DNA of 44,385 nucleotides from Palsa-739 sp036512155 (GTDB taxonomy: Bacteria > Actinomycetota > Thermoleophilia > Gaiellales > Gaiellaceae). The position numbers were made by a program, and so were the translations under genes. Numbering within the stretch: the stretch's first letter is position 1; each line of letters opens with the position of its first letter. This document shows, one piece after another, positions 1-8,261 of the stretch. The notes under the pieces were generated by a model. That model ran no database searches. It was not told the origin of the DNA and was given only the letters and a program-made list of their open reading frames with translations. The DNA is taken from the NCBI GenBank assembly GCA_036512155.1, contig DATCBD010000061.1:1-44385 (forward strand), in the 5' to 3' direction.

Positions 1-5
1 GGCTC

Positions 6-1010
6 GTGCCGGCAGTCCTCGCGTCGTCCGCGCTGTTTGCCGCCGCGGCCGCGCTACCGGGTCGCGCGACGCACATCGTGTTCGCAGCTCTTGCGCTCGC
101 GACACTCCTCGTCGTCGTGGTGCAGAGCCTCCAGGAGGATCGGGCTCCGTGGGGCGCCTGGCGCGACTACGTCACGCTGACGAAGCCGAGGATCATGAGC
201 CTGCTGCTCGTCACGGGCTTCTGCGGCATGATCGCGGGCGCCCGCGGCTGGCCCGGCACCGAACGGGCCGTCGCCGCCACGGTCGGGCTCGCACTCGCGT
301 GCGGCGGGGCCAGCGCTCTCAACCACGTCCTCGATCGCGACATCGACCCGCTCATGGGCGAGCGCACGCGGCGGCGGCCGGTCGCGTCAGGCCGCGTGGC
401 GCCGAGCCGGGCGCTCGAATTCGGGCTCGCGCTCTCCGCGCTCTCGTTCGTCCTGCTCGCCGGCACGGTCAACCTGCTCACCGCAGTGCTGGCGCTCGTC
501 GGCAACCTCTTCTACGTCCTCGTGTACACGCGCTGGCTCAAGCGCACGACGTCGCAGAACATCGTCATCGGCGGTGCCGCCGGCGCCGTGCCGCCCCTCG
601 TCGGCTGGGCCGCCGCGACCGGCCACCTCGGGATTGCGGCGTGGATCCTCTTCGCCATCGTCTTCGTGTGGACGCCGCCGCACTTCTGGGCGCTCGCGCT
701 CCTGATCAAGGACAACTACGCGAACGCCAAGGTGCCGATGCTGCCCGTCGTCCGTGGGGAGCGCGAGACGGCGCGGCAGATCGTCCTCTATTCGATCGTG
801 CTGCTCGGTGTCACGCTCCTGCCCTGGGCCGCCGGCGGGGCGGGGCCGATCTACGTCGTCGCGGCGCTCGCGCTCGGGGCCGTCTTCGTGGGCCTCGCCG
901 AGCGGCTGCGGCGCGACACCACTCCACGGCGCGCCGCGTTGCTCTTCCACTACTCCCTCCTGTACCTCGCGCTGCTCTTCGCAGCGCTGGCCCTCGACCT
1001 CGCCTTCTGA
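6..1010 (+). CDS. ctaB: Protohaem IX farnesyltransferase (haem O synthase), possibly 5'-truncated by the window edge
   Basis: This UbiA-family membrane prenyltransferase adds farnesyl to haem B to make haem O, the precursor of haem A for cytochrome c oxidase. The first Asp-rich motif is visible in NHVLDRDIDPLMGERT (about residues 106-121), and the second conserved loop is KDNYANAKVPMLPVV. Several hydrophobic helices follow. The catalytic domain begins at about residue 53 (WRDYVTLTKPRI). The preceding 50 residues form two extra hydrophobic segments. The frame is open to the window edge, so the GTG at position 6 may not be the true start and the gene could extend leftward, for instance as a CtaA-CtaB fusion. 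The function is secure and the start is not. The oxidase genes it would serve lie at 34.2-39.2 kb. Confidence 0.93.
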   Translation: MPAVLASSALFAAAAALPGRATHIVFAALALATLLVVVVQSLQEDRAPWGAWRDYVTLTKPRIMSLLLVTGFCGMIAGARGWPGTERAVAATVGLALACGGASALNHVLDRDIDPLMGERTRRRPVASGRVAPSRALEFGLALSALSFVLLAGTVNLLTAVLALVGNLFYVLVYTRWLKRTTSQNIVIGGAAGAVPPLVGWAAATGHLGIAAWILFAIVFVWTPPHFWALALLIKDNYANAKVPMLPVVRGERETARQIVLYSIVLLGVTLLPWAAGGAGPIYVVAALALGAVFVGLAERLRRDTTPRRAALLFHYSLLYLALLFAALALDLAF

Positions 1011-1126
1011 TGGACGACGAGCTCAACCGCAGGAACCTCCGCCTCGGCTGGCTTCTCTTCGGCGTGTTCTGGCTTCTCTTCGCCGGATGCTTCGGGATCG
1101 CGTTCCTGTATCTGCACTTCTCCTAA
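1010..1126 (+). CDS. Small single-span membrane protein coupled to ctaB (38 aa)
   Basis: A 38-residue reading frame starts at an ATG that shares its A with the ctaB stop codon (TGATG), so translation is probably coupled. A polar, charged N-terminus (MDDELNRRNLRLG) is followed by one hydrophobic segment of about 20 residues (WLLFGVFWLLFAGCFGIA) and a short aromatic tail. I do not recognise a family. Its position suggests a role with CtaB or the oxidase, but nothing in the sequence proves that. It could be a chance reading frame, though the exact overlap and the clean charge/TM layout argue for a real gene. Confidence 0.55.
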   Translation: MDDELNRRNLRLGWLLFGVFWLLFAGCFGIAFLYLHFS

Positions 1127-1156
1127 AGTCAAAGGGGCCCGGAGCCGATCTGCCGG

Positions 1157-2890
1157 GTGATGGCCTTTGCCCGTGCTCTTGGGGTGGCGTTCGGCGCCGC
1201 TCTTGCGATTGGGATCGTCGCCTCGCCGGCATCGGCGCTGGGCGGTCCGCGGCCGAGCAGCCCCGGGAACCACACGCTGGCGACGACGCACTTCCTCGTC
1301 ACCTACCACTCCGACGCGCCGAACGGCGTCCCGGCAATCGACTATTCGACCGAGACGGACGCTGGAGACTTCGCGGGATACGCCGAGCAAGCGTACGCCC
1401 TGTACCGGTCGTGGGGCTTCCCGGCGCCGCCCAGCGACGGGGACGGCCTCATCGACATCGTGGTCACCGATACCTCCGGCCCTCCGGCATATGAGTCGCT
1501 CGTCAAGCCCGATGCTCCCGTCGTGTCGCCGGACACGGGCTACATCACCATCGCCACCCCGACGGAGTTGCAGGGGTACGCCACCGCCGACGGCTCGACG
1601 CTCGCGCAGGAGGAGCAGACGGAGATCTCCGTCGACGTCTTCCTCATGTTCGCCTGGGCAACGTGGGCGCCGACGACCCAGGACGAACAGTGGCTCGAGG
1701 AGGGTGCGGCACAGTGGGCGGGCTACGTCGCGAGCGGCTATCCCAGCGTCGGTACAAGCGTCGCACCGCCGGACATCGCGCTCAACTGCCGCGACAGCCT
1801 GGTCGGCTGGCAGAAGTGCGATCCGAATCCGTTCATCGACACCGGCTACTCCCGCTGGGCGTTCTTCCAGATGCTCGCGAACGAGTACGGGAACTCCTTC
1901 ATCCTCAACGCCTTCACGAACGGAGCGGCCGGTCAGCCGTCCAAGACTGCGCTGTCGAACGCGATTGCGGCGAAAGGCTCGTCGCTCGCGAGCCAGTTCA
2001 ACGCGTATGCAGCCGACCTTATGACGGGGAGCTTCGGGGTCGCCGGCCTTGCGGGCGTTCGACCGACGCCGGACGCGAACGTCCTTGTCGGCACCGTGAC
2101 GACTCCACCGGTCCCAGCGGCCACAGCGCTCCCACCGGTCAACGTGACGCCGATAAACCACCTTTCCGCGCGCTACGTCACGTTCCAGCGCGGTGACGAC
2201 GACGGCTCGCACGCCTGCTTCGCGGCGACGCTTTCGATCAACGTCGCGATTCCGGCCGGGACGTCAGCGCAGCCGTACTTCTTCTGGGACGTCGTGGGAA
2301 GCACGCCGACGGCCCTCAACGTCAGCGGCAGCACCGCCTCGATCACCGTTCCCTGGGACACGTGCGATTGGGGACTGACGCGCGGCTGGCTCTCGATCCC
2401 GAATGCCGGCACGACCGTGGACGCCGCCAACTTCACCGTGACGAGCACCGTGACGGTCGACCCGAGTACGCCGGCGACCGCGACCGCTCCGCCTCTTCCG
2501 ACGTCCGTGTGGGGAACGACCATCCCCGTGCCGACGGCCGACGTCCCCCCGAGCATCGACGTCTTCGGGCCCGAGCTCCTCAAGCTTTCGACCGCCGACC
2601 CGACAATCCGGCTGATCGTCGAGTCGAGCGGACCGGGGACGCTGAACGCGACCCTGGGCGGCGCCGCTCTCGGCAGCAGCTCGCTGCGCGCCGGCAACAA
2701 CGATCTTCGTTTCGCCGTGCCCAAGGGGATGCTCACGTCGCTTCGCCGCTCGGCGAGCGCAGCGAACATCCTCACGCTCACGCCGGCGTCGTCGAGCGGC
2801 AGTGCGAGCGGGTCGCCGGTGATGCTGCACGTCGTCATCGCGGCCGCTCCGAAGGCCAAGCCGAAGGCCAAGAAGCACAAGAAGCAGTAG
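1157..2890 (+). CDS. Secreted protein resembling MXAN_6640-type metallopeptidases, zinc motif lost
   Basis: The 577-residue product has a classic signal peptide (hydrophobic stretch, then ASPASALGG at about residues 22-30). GTG 1157 is followed directly by ATG 1160, and either could be the start. Residues 40-190 follow the layout of secreted actinobacterial/myxobacterial putative metallopeptidases: a DGDGLIDIVV segment and, further on, DEQWLEEGAAQWAGY (about 176-190), equivalent to the usual W-x-x-EGTA-x-W helix. The preceding helix, where HExxH is expected, reads EISVDVFLMFAWA (about 156-168) with no histidine. The enzyme is therefore probably inactive or divergent. The C-terminal part looks like beta-rich repeats and ends in a Lys-rich tail (KAKPKAKKHKKQ). 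The family assignment is from memory and moderate. Confidence 0.6.
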   Translation: MMAFARALGVAFGAALAIGIVASPASALGGPRPSSPGNHTLATTHFLVTYHSDAPNGVPAIDYSTETDAGDFAGYAEQAYALYRSWGFPAPPSDGDGLIDIVVTDTSGPPAYESLVKPDAPVVSPDTGYITIATPTELQGYATADGSTLAQEEQTEISVDVFLMFAWATWAPTTQDEQWLEEGAAQWAGYVASGYPSVGTSVAPPDIALNCRDSLVGWQKCDPNPFIDTGYSRWAFFQMLANEYGNSFILNAFTNGAAGQPSKTALSNAIAAKGSSLASQFNAYAADLMTGSFGVAGLAGVRPTPDANVLVGTVTTPPVPAATALPPVNVTPINHLSARYVTFQRGDDDGSHACFAATLSINVAIPAGTSAQPYFFWDVVGSTPTALNVSGSTASITVPWDTCDWGLTRGWLSIPNAGTTVDAANFTVTSTVTVDPSTPATATAPPLPTSVWGTTIPVPTADVPPSIDVFGPELLKLSTADPTIRLIVESSGPGTLNATLGGAALGSSSLRAGNNDLRFAVPKGMLTSLRRSASAANILTLTPASSSGSASGSPVMLHVVIAAAPKAKPKAKKHKKQ

Positions 2891-2901
2891 AGTCGCCGCC
2901 C

Positions 2902-4011
2902 GTGGAGGGCGTGTGGCTCGCGCGTCCGGACGAGCCCGTGCGCGGGACGCCGGTCGCGATCAAGGACCTGCTCGACACCGCCGGCCTCGTCACGACGTAC
3001 GGGTCGGCCCTCTTCGCCGAGCATGTGCCGACCCGCAGCGCCGCTGCCGTCACGCTGCTCGCGGAGGCGGGTTACGCCGTCGCGGGAAAGACGAACCTGC
3101 ATGAGTTCGCGTACGGGATCTCGTCGCAGAACCCGCACTTCGGCACGGTTCCGAACCCGGATTACCCCGGACGGCTCGCGGGGGGATCGAGCGGCGGCTC
3201 GGCCGCCGCCGTCGCCGCAGGCGACGTCGAGCTCGCACTGGGAACGGACTCCGGCGGGTCGATCCGCATCCCGGCGGCATGGTGCGGCGTCGTCGGCTTC
3301 AAACCGACGTACGACCTCGTCCCCGCGGACGGCTGCTTCCCGCTCGCGCCGAGCTACGACCACGTCGGCCCGATCGCATCCACCGTGGAGGGCTGCGCCG
3401 AGCTCATGCGCGCGCTCGTCCGGGAATGGGAGCCCGTGGATGTCGAGGGGCTGGGCGAGCTGCGCGTCGGATTCGCGTGGCTCGAGCACGCAGATCCGCT
3501 CGTCCGAGAGCGGGTCGCCGAGGCCCTCGCCCTCTTCCCTCACCGCGAGTCGATCGACCTGCCGCTGAACGAGCCCGGCGAGTACCGGCTCTTCATGCGC
3601 GAGGTCGCAGACGTGCACCGTGGGCTCTTCCCGGAGCGGGCGGACGAGTACGGGGAGAACGTCCGCGGCAAGATCGAGCACTGCATGCAGGTGACGGATG
3701 AGCAGGTCGAGACGGCCCGCCGTCTCCGATCGGAGTACCGAGACCGCTGCGACGAGGCGACGCAGGCAATCGACCTGCTCGTGACCCCGACCATCCCCTT
3801 CGTCGCCCCACCGGCGGACGTCGACGAGCTGACGATCCGCGAGCGCGGCATCTCCCTGACATTCCCGTTCGACTCGCTCGGCTGGCCCGCTCTCGCGCTC
3901 CCCTGTGGGCCGGCGGAGGGCGATCTGTCGGCCTCCGTGCAGCTCGTCGGGCCGCCCGGGTCGGATTCGCTCGTGTTGGCCGCCGGCGCCTTGCTCGCAT
4001 CCCTCATCTGA
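2902..4011 (+). CDS. Amidase-signature family hydrolase, short form
   Basis: The 369-residue amidase-signature protein has the Ser-cisSer-Lys triad: Lys21 in PVAIKDLLD, the GGSSGGS stretch at about 94-100 and the nucleophile Ser120 in GTDSGGSIRIPA. It hydrolyses an amide bond; the substrate cannot be read from the sequence. Typical family members are about 450-500 residues, and here the usual 50-70 residues before the catalytic Lys are nearly absent. GTG 2902 lies 11 bases after the previous stop and has no good Shine-Dalgarno. The frame stays open upstream through the previous gene, so a start inside that gene is possible. There is no gatB or gatC nearby, so a role as GatA is unlikely. Confidence 0.8.
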   Translation: MEGVWLARPDEPVRGTPVAIKDLLDTAGLVTTYGSALFAEHVPTRSAAAVTLLAEAGYAVAGKTNLHEFAYGISSQNPHFGTVPNPDYPGRLAGGSSGGSAAAVAAGDVELALGTDSGGSIRIPAAWCGVVGFKPTYDLVPADGCFPLAPSYDHVGPIASTVEGCAELMRALVREWEPVDVEGLGELRVGFAWLEHADPLVRERVAEALALFPHRESIDLPLNEPGEYRLFMREVADVHRGLFPERADEYGENVRGKIEHCMQVTDEQVETARRLRSEYRDRCDEATQAIDLLVTPTIPFVAPPADVDELTIRERGISLTFPFDSLGWPALALPCGPAEGDLSASVQLVGPPGSDSLVLAAGALLASLI

Positions 4012-4054
4012 GGGAGTCGCGCGGCTCCACGACTGCCGACACACACAGAAGACG

Positions 4055-6514
4055 ATGCGCGCCGCCCGCCTCCTCATGCTGCTCCTTGCCCTGCTGACGA
4101 TCTCCGTCGCGGCAGGCAGCGCCCGCTCGGCCGACACCGGCCCGACCGGCCTGCACGGCTTCCTCCTGCGCGCGGACGAGCCGCAGCGCACGAGCTTCTC
4201 GCGCACGCCTTCGTTCGCGTGGGACCCGGTGCCCGGCGCCCTTCATTACGAGTTCCAGCTCTCCCTCAGCACGGCCTTCCACGACAACTCGATCATCTAC
4301 GCCGACTCGAATGCACTGACGCCGGTCGAGGCTCCGCCGATCACGCTCCCCTGGATCACCGGCTCTCCGCACTCGCTCTATGCGCGCGTTCGCGCCATCA
4401 CCCCCGACGGCGCAACCCCCTGGAGCGCGAACTTCGGGTTCGACATGGTGCCGCCGGCTCCGCCGACGCCGCTCTCGAGCTATCCGGGCCTCCTGCGCTG
4501 GACGCCTGTCGAAGGCGCCGCCGGCTACCAGGTCTGGCTCATCGACGCGCACAAGACGGAGTTCTCGGCCACGAACACCCTCGACGAGCGCGAGTTCTAC
4601 ACCTTCCACGTGACTCCGAACTGGATCGGCACCGTGCGCTGGCGCATCCGCGCGCTTCGCACCGACGCCACGATCGGCGAGAGCACGCGCCTGAACGGCA
4701 TTCCCGCGGTCACCTACGGCGCGTGGAGCCCGATCTACAGCGCGACGAACCCCGGTGTGACGGGCGGACCGATCAAGCTCGTCGGCACCGTGTCGGACGT
4801 CTTCTCGAACGGAAGCGCCGGCTCGCCGGCGCACAAGCTCATGCCCGGGTTCCTCTGGACGGGGAACCAGACGATCGACGGCAAAGCGGTCGAGCTGTAC
4901 CGGATGTACATCTTCACGGACGAGCAGTGCCTGAACACCGTCTACACGAGTGCCGTCATCGGGTCGCCGGCGTATGCCCCCCGTCCGATGGGGCCGCTCC
5001 AGCTTCCGACAACCGCCGCCGGCATCGTGAGCGCGCGCTCGACCTACCTTCAAGACGGCGCAGAGCCGGCGTCATTCACGTATGACGGCGACTCCGTCAC
5101 CACGTCCGAGTCGAGCCCGGACGCGGCGCCGACGACCGCGGTTCCCGGGGCGCCGGACAGCACGACTCCGACGAGCTCCGACTCGTCGTCTTCGTCGTCC
5201 TCGGATTCCTCGTCGTCCGCGCCTTCCGGCGGCTCCGGCGCAGGGGTGTCGGTGCTCGGACGGACCGGCGCGCCGACGGACCTCTGGGACACGGACTGGC
5301 CGCAGAGCGGGTACTACTGGACCGTCGTCGGCGTGGCCGCCGGCTCGCCGGACTCCATCTCGACGACCGTCGGACCTGCGGGAGCCACGTCGGGTGCGCT
5401 CACGCTGCCCCTGACGAGCGCGAACGGCATCAACCCGGGCGACACCGTGCTGATCGGCACCGGAGCGACCCAGGAAACGGCAACCGTCACCGGCGTCACC
5501 GGAGCAGGGCTTACGCTCGCCGTCGCGCTCAAGTTCGGGCACGGCTTCGGCGAGCCGGTCGTCCGCACGAGCGGAAGCTTCGAGTACCGCGACCTCGAGC
5601 TGCCGCAGGACGTCTGCGCGGCGGGTCGCGTCATGCGCTTCGGCAAGGAAAGCGAGCCGTCGCTCGTCGCCGCAGGCCAACTCTTTGCGACCGGGCTGTC
5701 GTCCGACGGGCGCCTGACGTCCGCCGTGCACACGACCGCGTTCTACGGCCAGCCGCTCGTCTCGTGGACGCCGGCGCTCGGCGCGGAGGTCTACGAGGTG
5801 CAGTGGAGCAAGACCTCGTATCCGTTCAACCCGCAGCCTGCCGCCACCGGCGCTCTCGGATTGATCACGTCGTCGACCTCGGTGGTGCTTCCGGTCGGAC
5901 CGGGAACGTGGTACTACCGCGTGCGCGGCTTCGACTACTCGCTGCCGACCGGTGCGCAGCAGATGTCGTGGTCCGATCCCGCGAAGCTCCTGGTCGCCGC
6001 GCCGAAGTTCTCGATCGTCGGCGCGAAGACGGCGACGCCGAAGAAGACGAAGGCGACCAAGAAGACCGCCGCGGCCTCGATGACCGGTCTTCACTCCTTC
6101 AGCGGCACAGGGTTCAGCCTGGGCGTGCCGACCGGCTGGACAAAACAGACGCTCAACGACAGCGTCGCGACGTTCATCTACGTGAACAAGTCCACCGGTA
6201 CGAACGTCGCCGAGGTGACGGAATCGGGCCGCGGCAGCCGGACCATGGCGCAGTGGGAGACCGACCTCAAGCTGGAGCTCGCGTCGGCCGCGGGCATCGC
6301 TCCGACCGCGAGCCTCGTCACGCTTCCGGCCGGGAAGGCCGTGAAGCTCAGCGCTACACACACCGCCAACGGCGTGAAGCTCGTGCAGGTCCAGTACGTC
6401 GTCGACGGCGGCGCGACCGCCTACACGTTCACCTTCACGACGACGTCAGCGCGCTACGCGGCCGATGCGCCGACGTTCGCGAAGATGATCGCCACGCTGA
6501 AACTAACGGCGTAG
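4055..6514 (+). CDS. Large secreted protein with fibronectin-III-like repeats and a C-terminal PsbP/DUF1795-like domain
   Basis: The 819-residue product begins with a signal peptide (MRAARLLMLLLALLTISVAA, cleaved near SARSA). At least three sandwich-type repeats carry the W-(D/T)-P-V-x-G-A-x-x-Y signature: FAWDPVPGALHYEFQL, LRWTPVEGAAGYQVWL and VSWTPALGAEVYEVQW. A Ser/Asp/Thr-rich linker lies at about residues 365-395. The last about 140 residues, after a Lys/Thr-rich hinge, read like a PsbP/DUF1795 domain (FSLGVPTGWTKQ, then YTFTFTTTSARYAADAPTF). No sortase signal or transmembrane anchor is visible, so it is probably released or wall-associated through protein contacts. Function is unknown; binding or adhesion is a guess. 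The stop overlaps the convergent phosphatase gene by 12 bp. Confidence 0.7.
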   Translation: MRAARLLMLLLALLTISVAAGSARSADTGPTGLHGFLLRADEPQRTSFSRTPSFAWDPVPGALHYEFQLSLSTAFHDNSIIYADSNALTPVEAPPITLPWITGSPHSLYARVRAITPDGATPWSANFGFDMVPPAPPTPLSSYPGLLRWTPVEGAAGYQVWLIDAHKTEFSATNTLDEREFYTFHVTPNWIGTVRWRIRALRTDATIGESTRLNGIPAVTYGAWSPIYSATNPGVTGGPIKLVGTVSDVFSNGSAGSPAHKLMPGFLWTGNQTIDGKAVELYRMYIFTDEQCLNTVYTSAVIGSPAYAPRPMGPLQLPTTAAGIVSARSTYLQDGAEPASFTYDGDSVTTSESSPDAAPTTAVPGAPDSTTPTSSDSSSSSSSDSSSSAPSGGSGAGVSVLGRTGAPTDLWDTDWPQSGYYWTVVGVAAGSPDSISTTVGPAGATSGALTLPLTSANGINPGDTVLIGTGATQETATVTGVTGAGLTLAVALKFGHGFGEPVVRTSGSFEYRDLELPQDVCAAGRVMRFGKESEPSLVAAGQLFATGLSSDGRLTSAVHTTAFYGQPLVSWTPALGAEVYEVQWSKTSYPFNPQPAATGALGLITSSTSVVLPVGPGTWYYRVRGFDYSLPTGAQQMSWSDPAKLLVAAPKFSIVGAKTATPKKTKATKKTAAASMTGLHSFSGTGFSLGVPTGWTKQTLNDSVATFIYVNKSTGTNVAEVTESGRGSRTMAQWETDLKLELASAAGIAPTASLVTLPAGKAVKLSATHTANGVKLVQVQYVVDGGATAYTFTFTTTSARYAADAPTFAKMIATLKLTA

Positions 6515-7252
6515 CAACCGCCTGCGCGGCGACTCCGGCCGGTCAGGCAGAGCAGCGCCAGCGAGGAGTGCAGCCGGAACGTCTTCGGTGAGCCAATGCG
6601 CGAGCGCGGCGTCACCGGCTGCGTCCCCGGCACCGGACAACCCGACGGAACGCACATCCGGTGCATGCGCGTCGCTGGCCAGCAGATGGGCGAGCCGTCC
6701 GTCGAGCAGTCGCTTCGCGGCGGCGCGCGGCGCTCCGCCGAGCCGACCGTCGAGCGACGCGGCCGTCAGCTGCACGACGACACCGCCGTCCACGAGCGGG
6801 CGAAGCCGTTCCGGGTCGTGCTGGACGTCGGCATTTCGCTCTGGATGCGCAAGCACGATGCGGAACCCCCGGAGCTGGAGGTCGAAGACGAGGTCGGGGA
6901 GCTGCAGTGGCCAGCCGAAGTACGGGAACTCGAGCAGCAGGAGCGAGGCGTTGCCGCCGAGCCCGAACCGGCGGAGATCGGCGTCGTCGAGCCGCGCCGC
7001 GTACTCGAGGTCGAGCTCTCCTCCCGGCAGCACCTCGACTGGGATCGCGGCCTCACGAGCAGCACCACACACCTCGGCGACACGGAGCTCCATCTCCCTC
7101 GGCGAGGTCGGATAGTCCTCCCGCACGTGCGGAGTGGCTGCGATCTGCCGGATGCCGTCGTCGTGCGCCGCGCGGAGCAGGTCGAGGCTCTCGGCAATCG
7201 TCTTCACGCCGTCGTCGATCCCCGGAAGCACGTGAGAATGCAGGTCGATCAC
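6503..7252 (-). CDS. PHP-family CpsB/CapC-type protein-tyrosine phosphatase
   Basis: The 249-residue PHP-superfamily metal-dependent hydrolase shows DLHSHVLPGIDDG (His5, His7), TPHVR (His42), LAHPERN and SDAHAPDVR, the metal-ligand motifs of CpsB/YwqE tyrosine phosphatases that act on bacterial tyrosine kinases controlling polysaccharide export. The GTG start at 7252 is fixed because the ligand motif begins at residue 3. A good Shine-Dalgarno (GGAGAG) sits just upstream. No cognate BY-kinase is in the window. The start lies only 16 bp from the divergent GH5 start, so its promoter must lie within or beyond that gene, or the mRNA leader is very short. The sugar-nucleotide operon at 28.7-32.6 kb could be part of the same envelope pathway (inference). 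Confidence 0.85.
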   Translation of the reverse strand: MIDLHSHVLPGIDDGVKTIAESLDLLRAAHDDGIRQIAATPHVREDYPTSPREMELRVAEVCGAAREAAIPVEVLPGGELDLEYAARLDDADLRRFGLGGNASLLLLEFPYFGWPLQLPDLVFDLQLRGFRIVLAHPERNADVQHDPERLRPLVDGGVVVQLTAASLDGRLGGAPRAAAKRLLDGRLAHLLASDAHAPDVRSVGLSGAGDAAGDAALAHWLTEDVPAALLAGAALPDRPESPRRRLLRR

Positions 7253-7268
7253 GACTCTCCATCCTAGG

Positions 7269-8261
7269 TTGAGAATCCTCGTCCTCGTCCTCGTGCTCGC
7301 TCTGCCCGCGTCGGCCGCGGCCGGCATTCGCGTGAGCGGGAACCACCTGGTGAACGACGCCGGCAAGACGGTGCGCCTCCTCGGCGTGAACCGGTCGGGC
7401 CTCGAGTACGCGTGCGTGCAGGGCTGGGGCTTCTCGGACGGGCCGGTCGACACTGCCTCGATCTCGGCGATGAAGACCTGGGGGATCGACGCCGTCCGCG
7501 TTCCGCTGAACGAGGACTGCTGGCTCGGCATCAACGGCGTGAAGGCGCAGTACGGCGGCGTTGCGTACCGCTCGTTTGTGAAGGGATTCGTCTCCAGGCT
7601 CAACGCTGCGGGACTGACCGCGATTCTCGACCTGCACTGGAACGCGCCGGGGACGCAGCGCGCTACCGGTCAGCAGCAGATGCCGGACGCGGACCACTCG
7701 CCCGCGTTTTGGAGCTCGGTTGCGCGCGCGTTCCGCGGCAATCGCAACGTGATCTTCGACCTGTACAACGAGCCGCACGACGTCAGCTGGCGCTGCTGGC
7801 GCGACGGATGCGGGCAGTGGGCAGGCATGCAGCGACTCGTGAATGCGGTGCGGTCCGCCGGTGGCAGGCAACCGCTCATGCTGGGCGGCATCGCCTGGTC
7901 GAACGACCTCTCCGGCTGGCTGCGCTGGCGTCCCCGCGACCCACTGCACCAGCTGATCGCGTCGTTCCACCTCTACAACTTCGCCACGTGCAACACCGCG
8001 TCGTGCTGGGACGCGACCGTGAAGCCCGTCGCAGCAGCTGTGCCTGTCGTCACCGGCGAGCTCGGTGAGAACGACTGCGCGCACGGCTTCATCGACACGT
8101 ACATGCCGTGGGCCGACGCGATGGGAATCTCCTATCTCGGCTGGACGTGGGACACGTGGAACTGCAACAGCGGCCCCGCGCTAATCAGCGGCTACGACGG
8201 CACGCCGACGGCATTCGGCGCGGGCTTCCGCGCGCACCTGCTGTCACTGCAGGGACGCTAG
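7269..8261 (+). CDS. Secreted glycoside hydrolase family 5 (cellulase-like)
   Basis: The 330-residue protein has a signal peptide (MRILVLVLVLALPASAAAG) followed by a GH5 beta/alpha barrel. The acid/base is Glu168 in FDLYNEPHD, the nucleophile Glu264 in VVTGELGEN, and RVPLNEDCW and LDLHWNAPG are the usual active-site strands. Several cysteines (for example CWRDGCG and CNTASCW) suggest disulphides in an exported enzyme. The likely activity is endo-beta-glucan or mannan hydrolysis; the exact substrate is undetermined. The start is TTG 7269, chosen because it gives the signal peptide its basic residue. The 3' end overlaps the convergent opcA by 18 bp. Confidence 0.87.
   Translation: MRILVLVLVLALPASAAAGIRVSGNHLVNDAGKTVRLLGVNRSGLEYACVQGWGFSDGPVDTASISAMKTWGIDAVRVPLNEDCWLGINGVKAQYGGVAYRSFVKGFVSRLNAAGLTAILDLHWNAPGTQRATGQQQMPDADHSPAFWSSVARAFRGNRNVIFDLYNEPHDVSWRCWRDGCGQWAGMQRLVNAVRSAGGRQPLMLGGIAWSNDLSGWLRWRPRDPLHQLIASFHLYNFATCNTASCWDATVKPVAAAVPVVTGELGENDCAHGFIDTYMPWADAMGISYLGWTWDTWNCNSGPALISGYDGTPTAFGAGFRAHLLSLQGR

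Noticed and set aside
2173..4206. Long minus-strand open frame (677 codons) across the peptidase-like gene and amidase
   Set aside because: Arg/Ala-rich, low-complexity translation with no motifs, opposite strongly supported plus-strand genes; a GC-rich shadow.
5150..5235. Short tandem-like TCG/TCC repeat
   Set aside because: It simply encodes the Ser/Asp-rich linker of the secreted protein and is not an independent repeat element.
5072..6361. 429-codon minus-strand frame opposite the large secreted protein
   Set aside because: Shadow frame rich in Arg and Gly without recognisable domain; the plus frame has a signal peptide and repeats.
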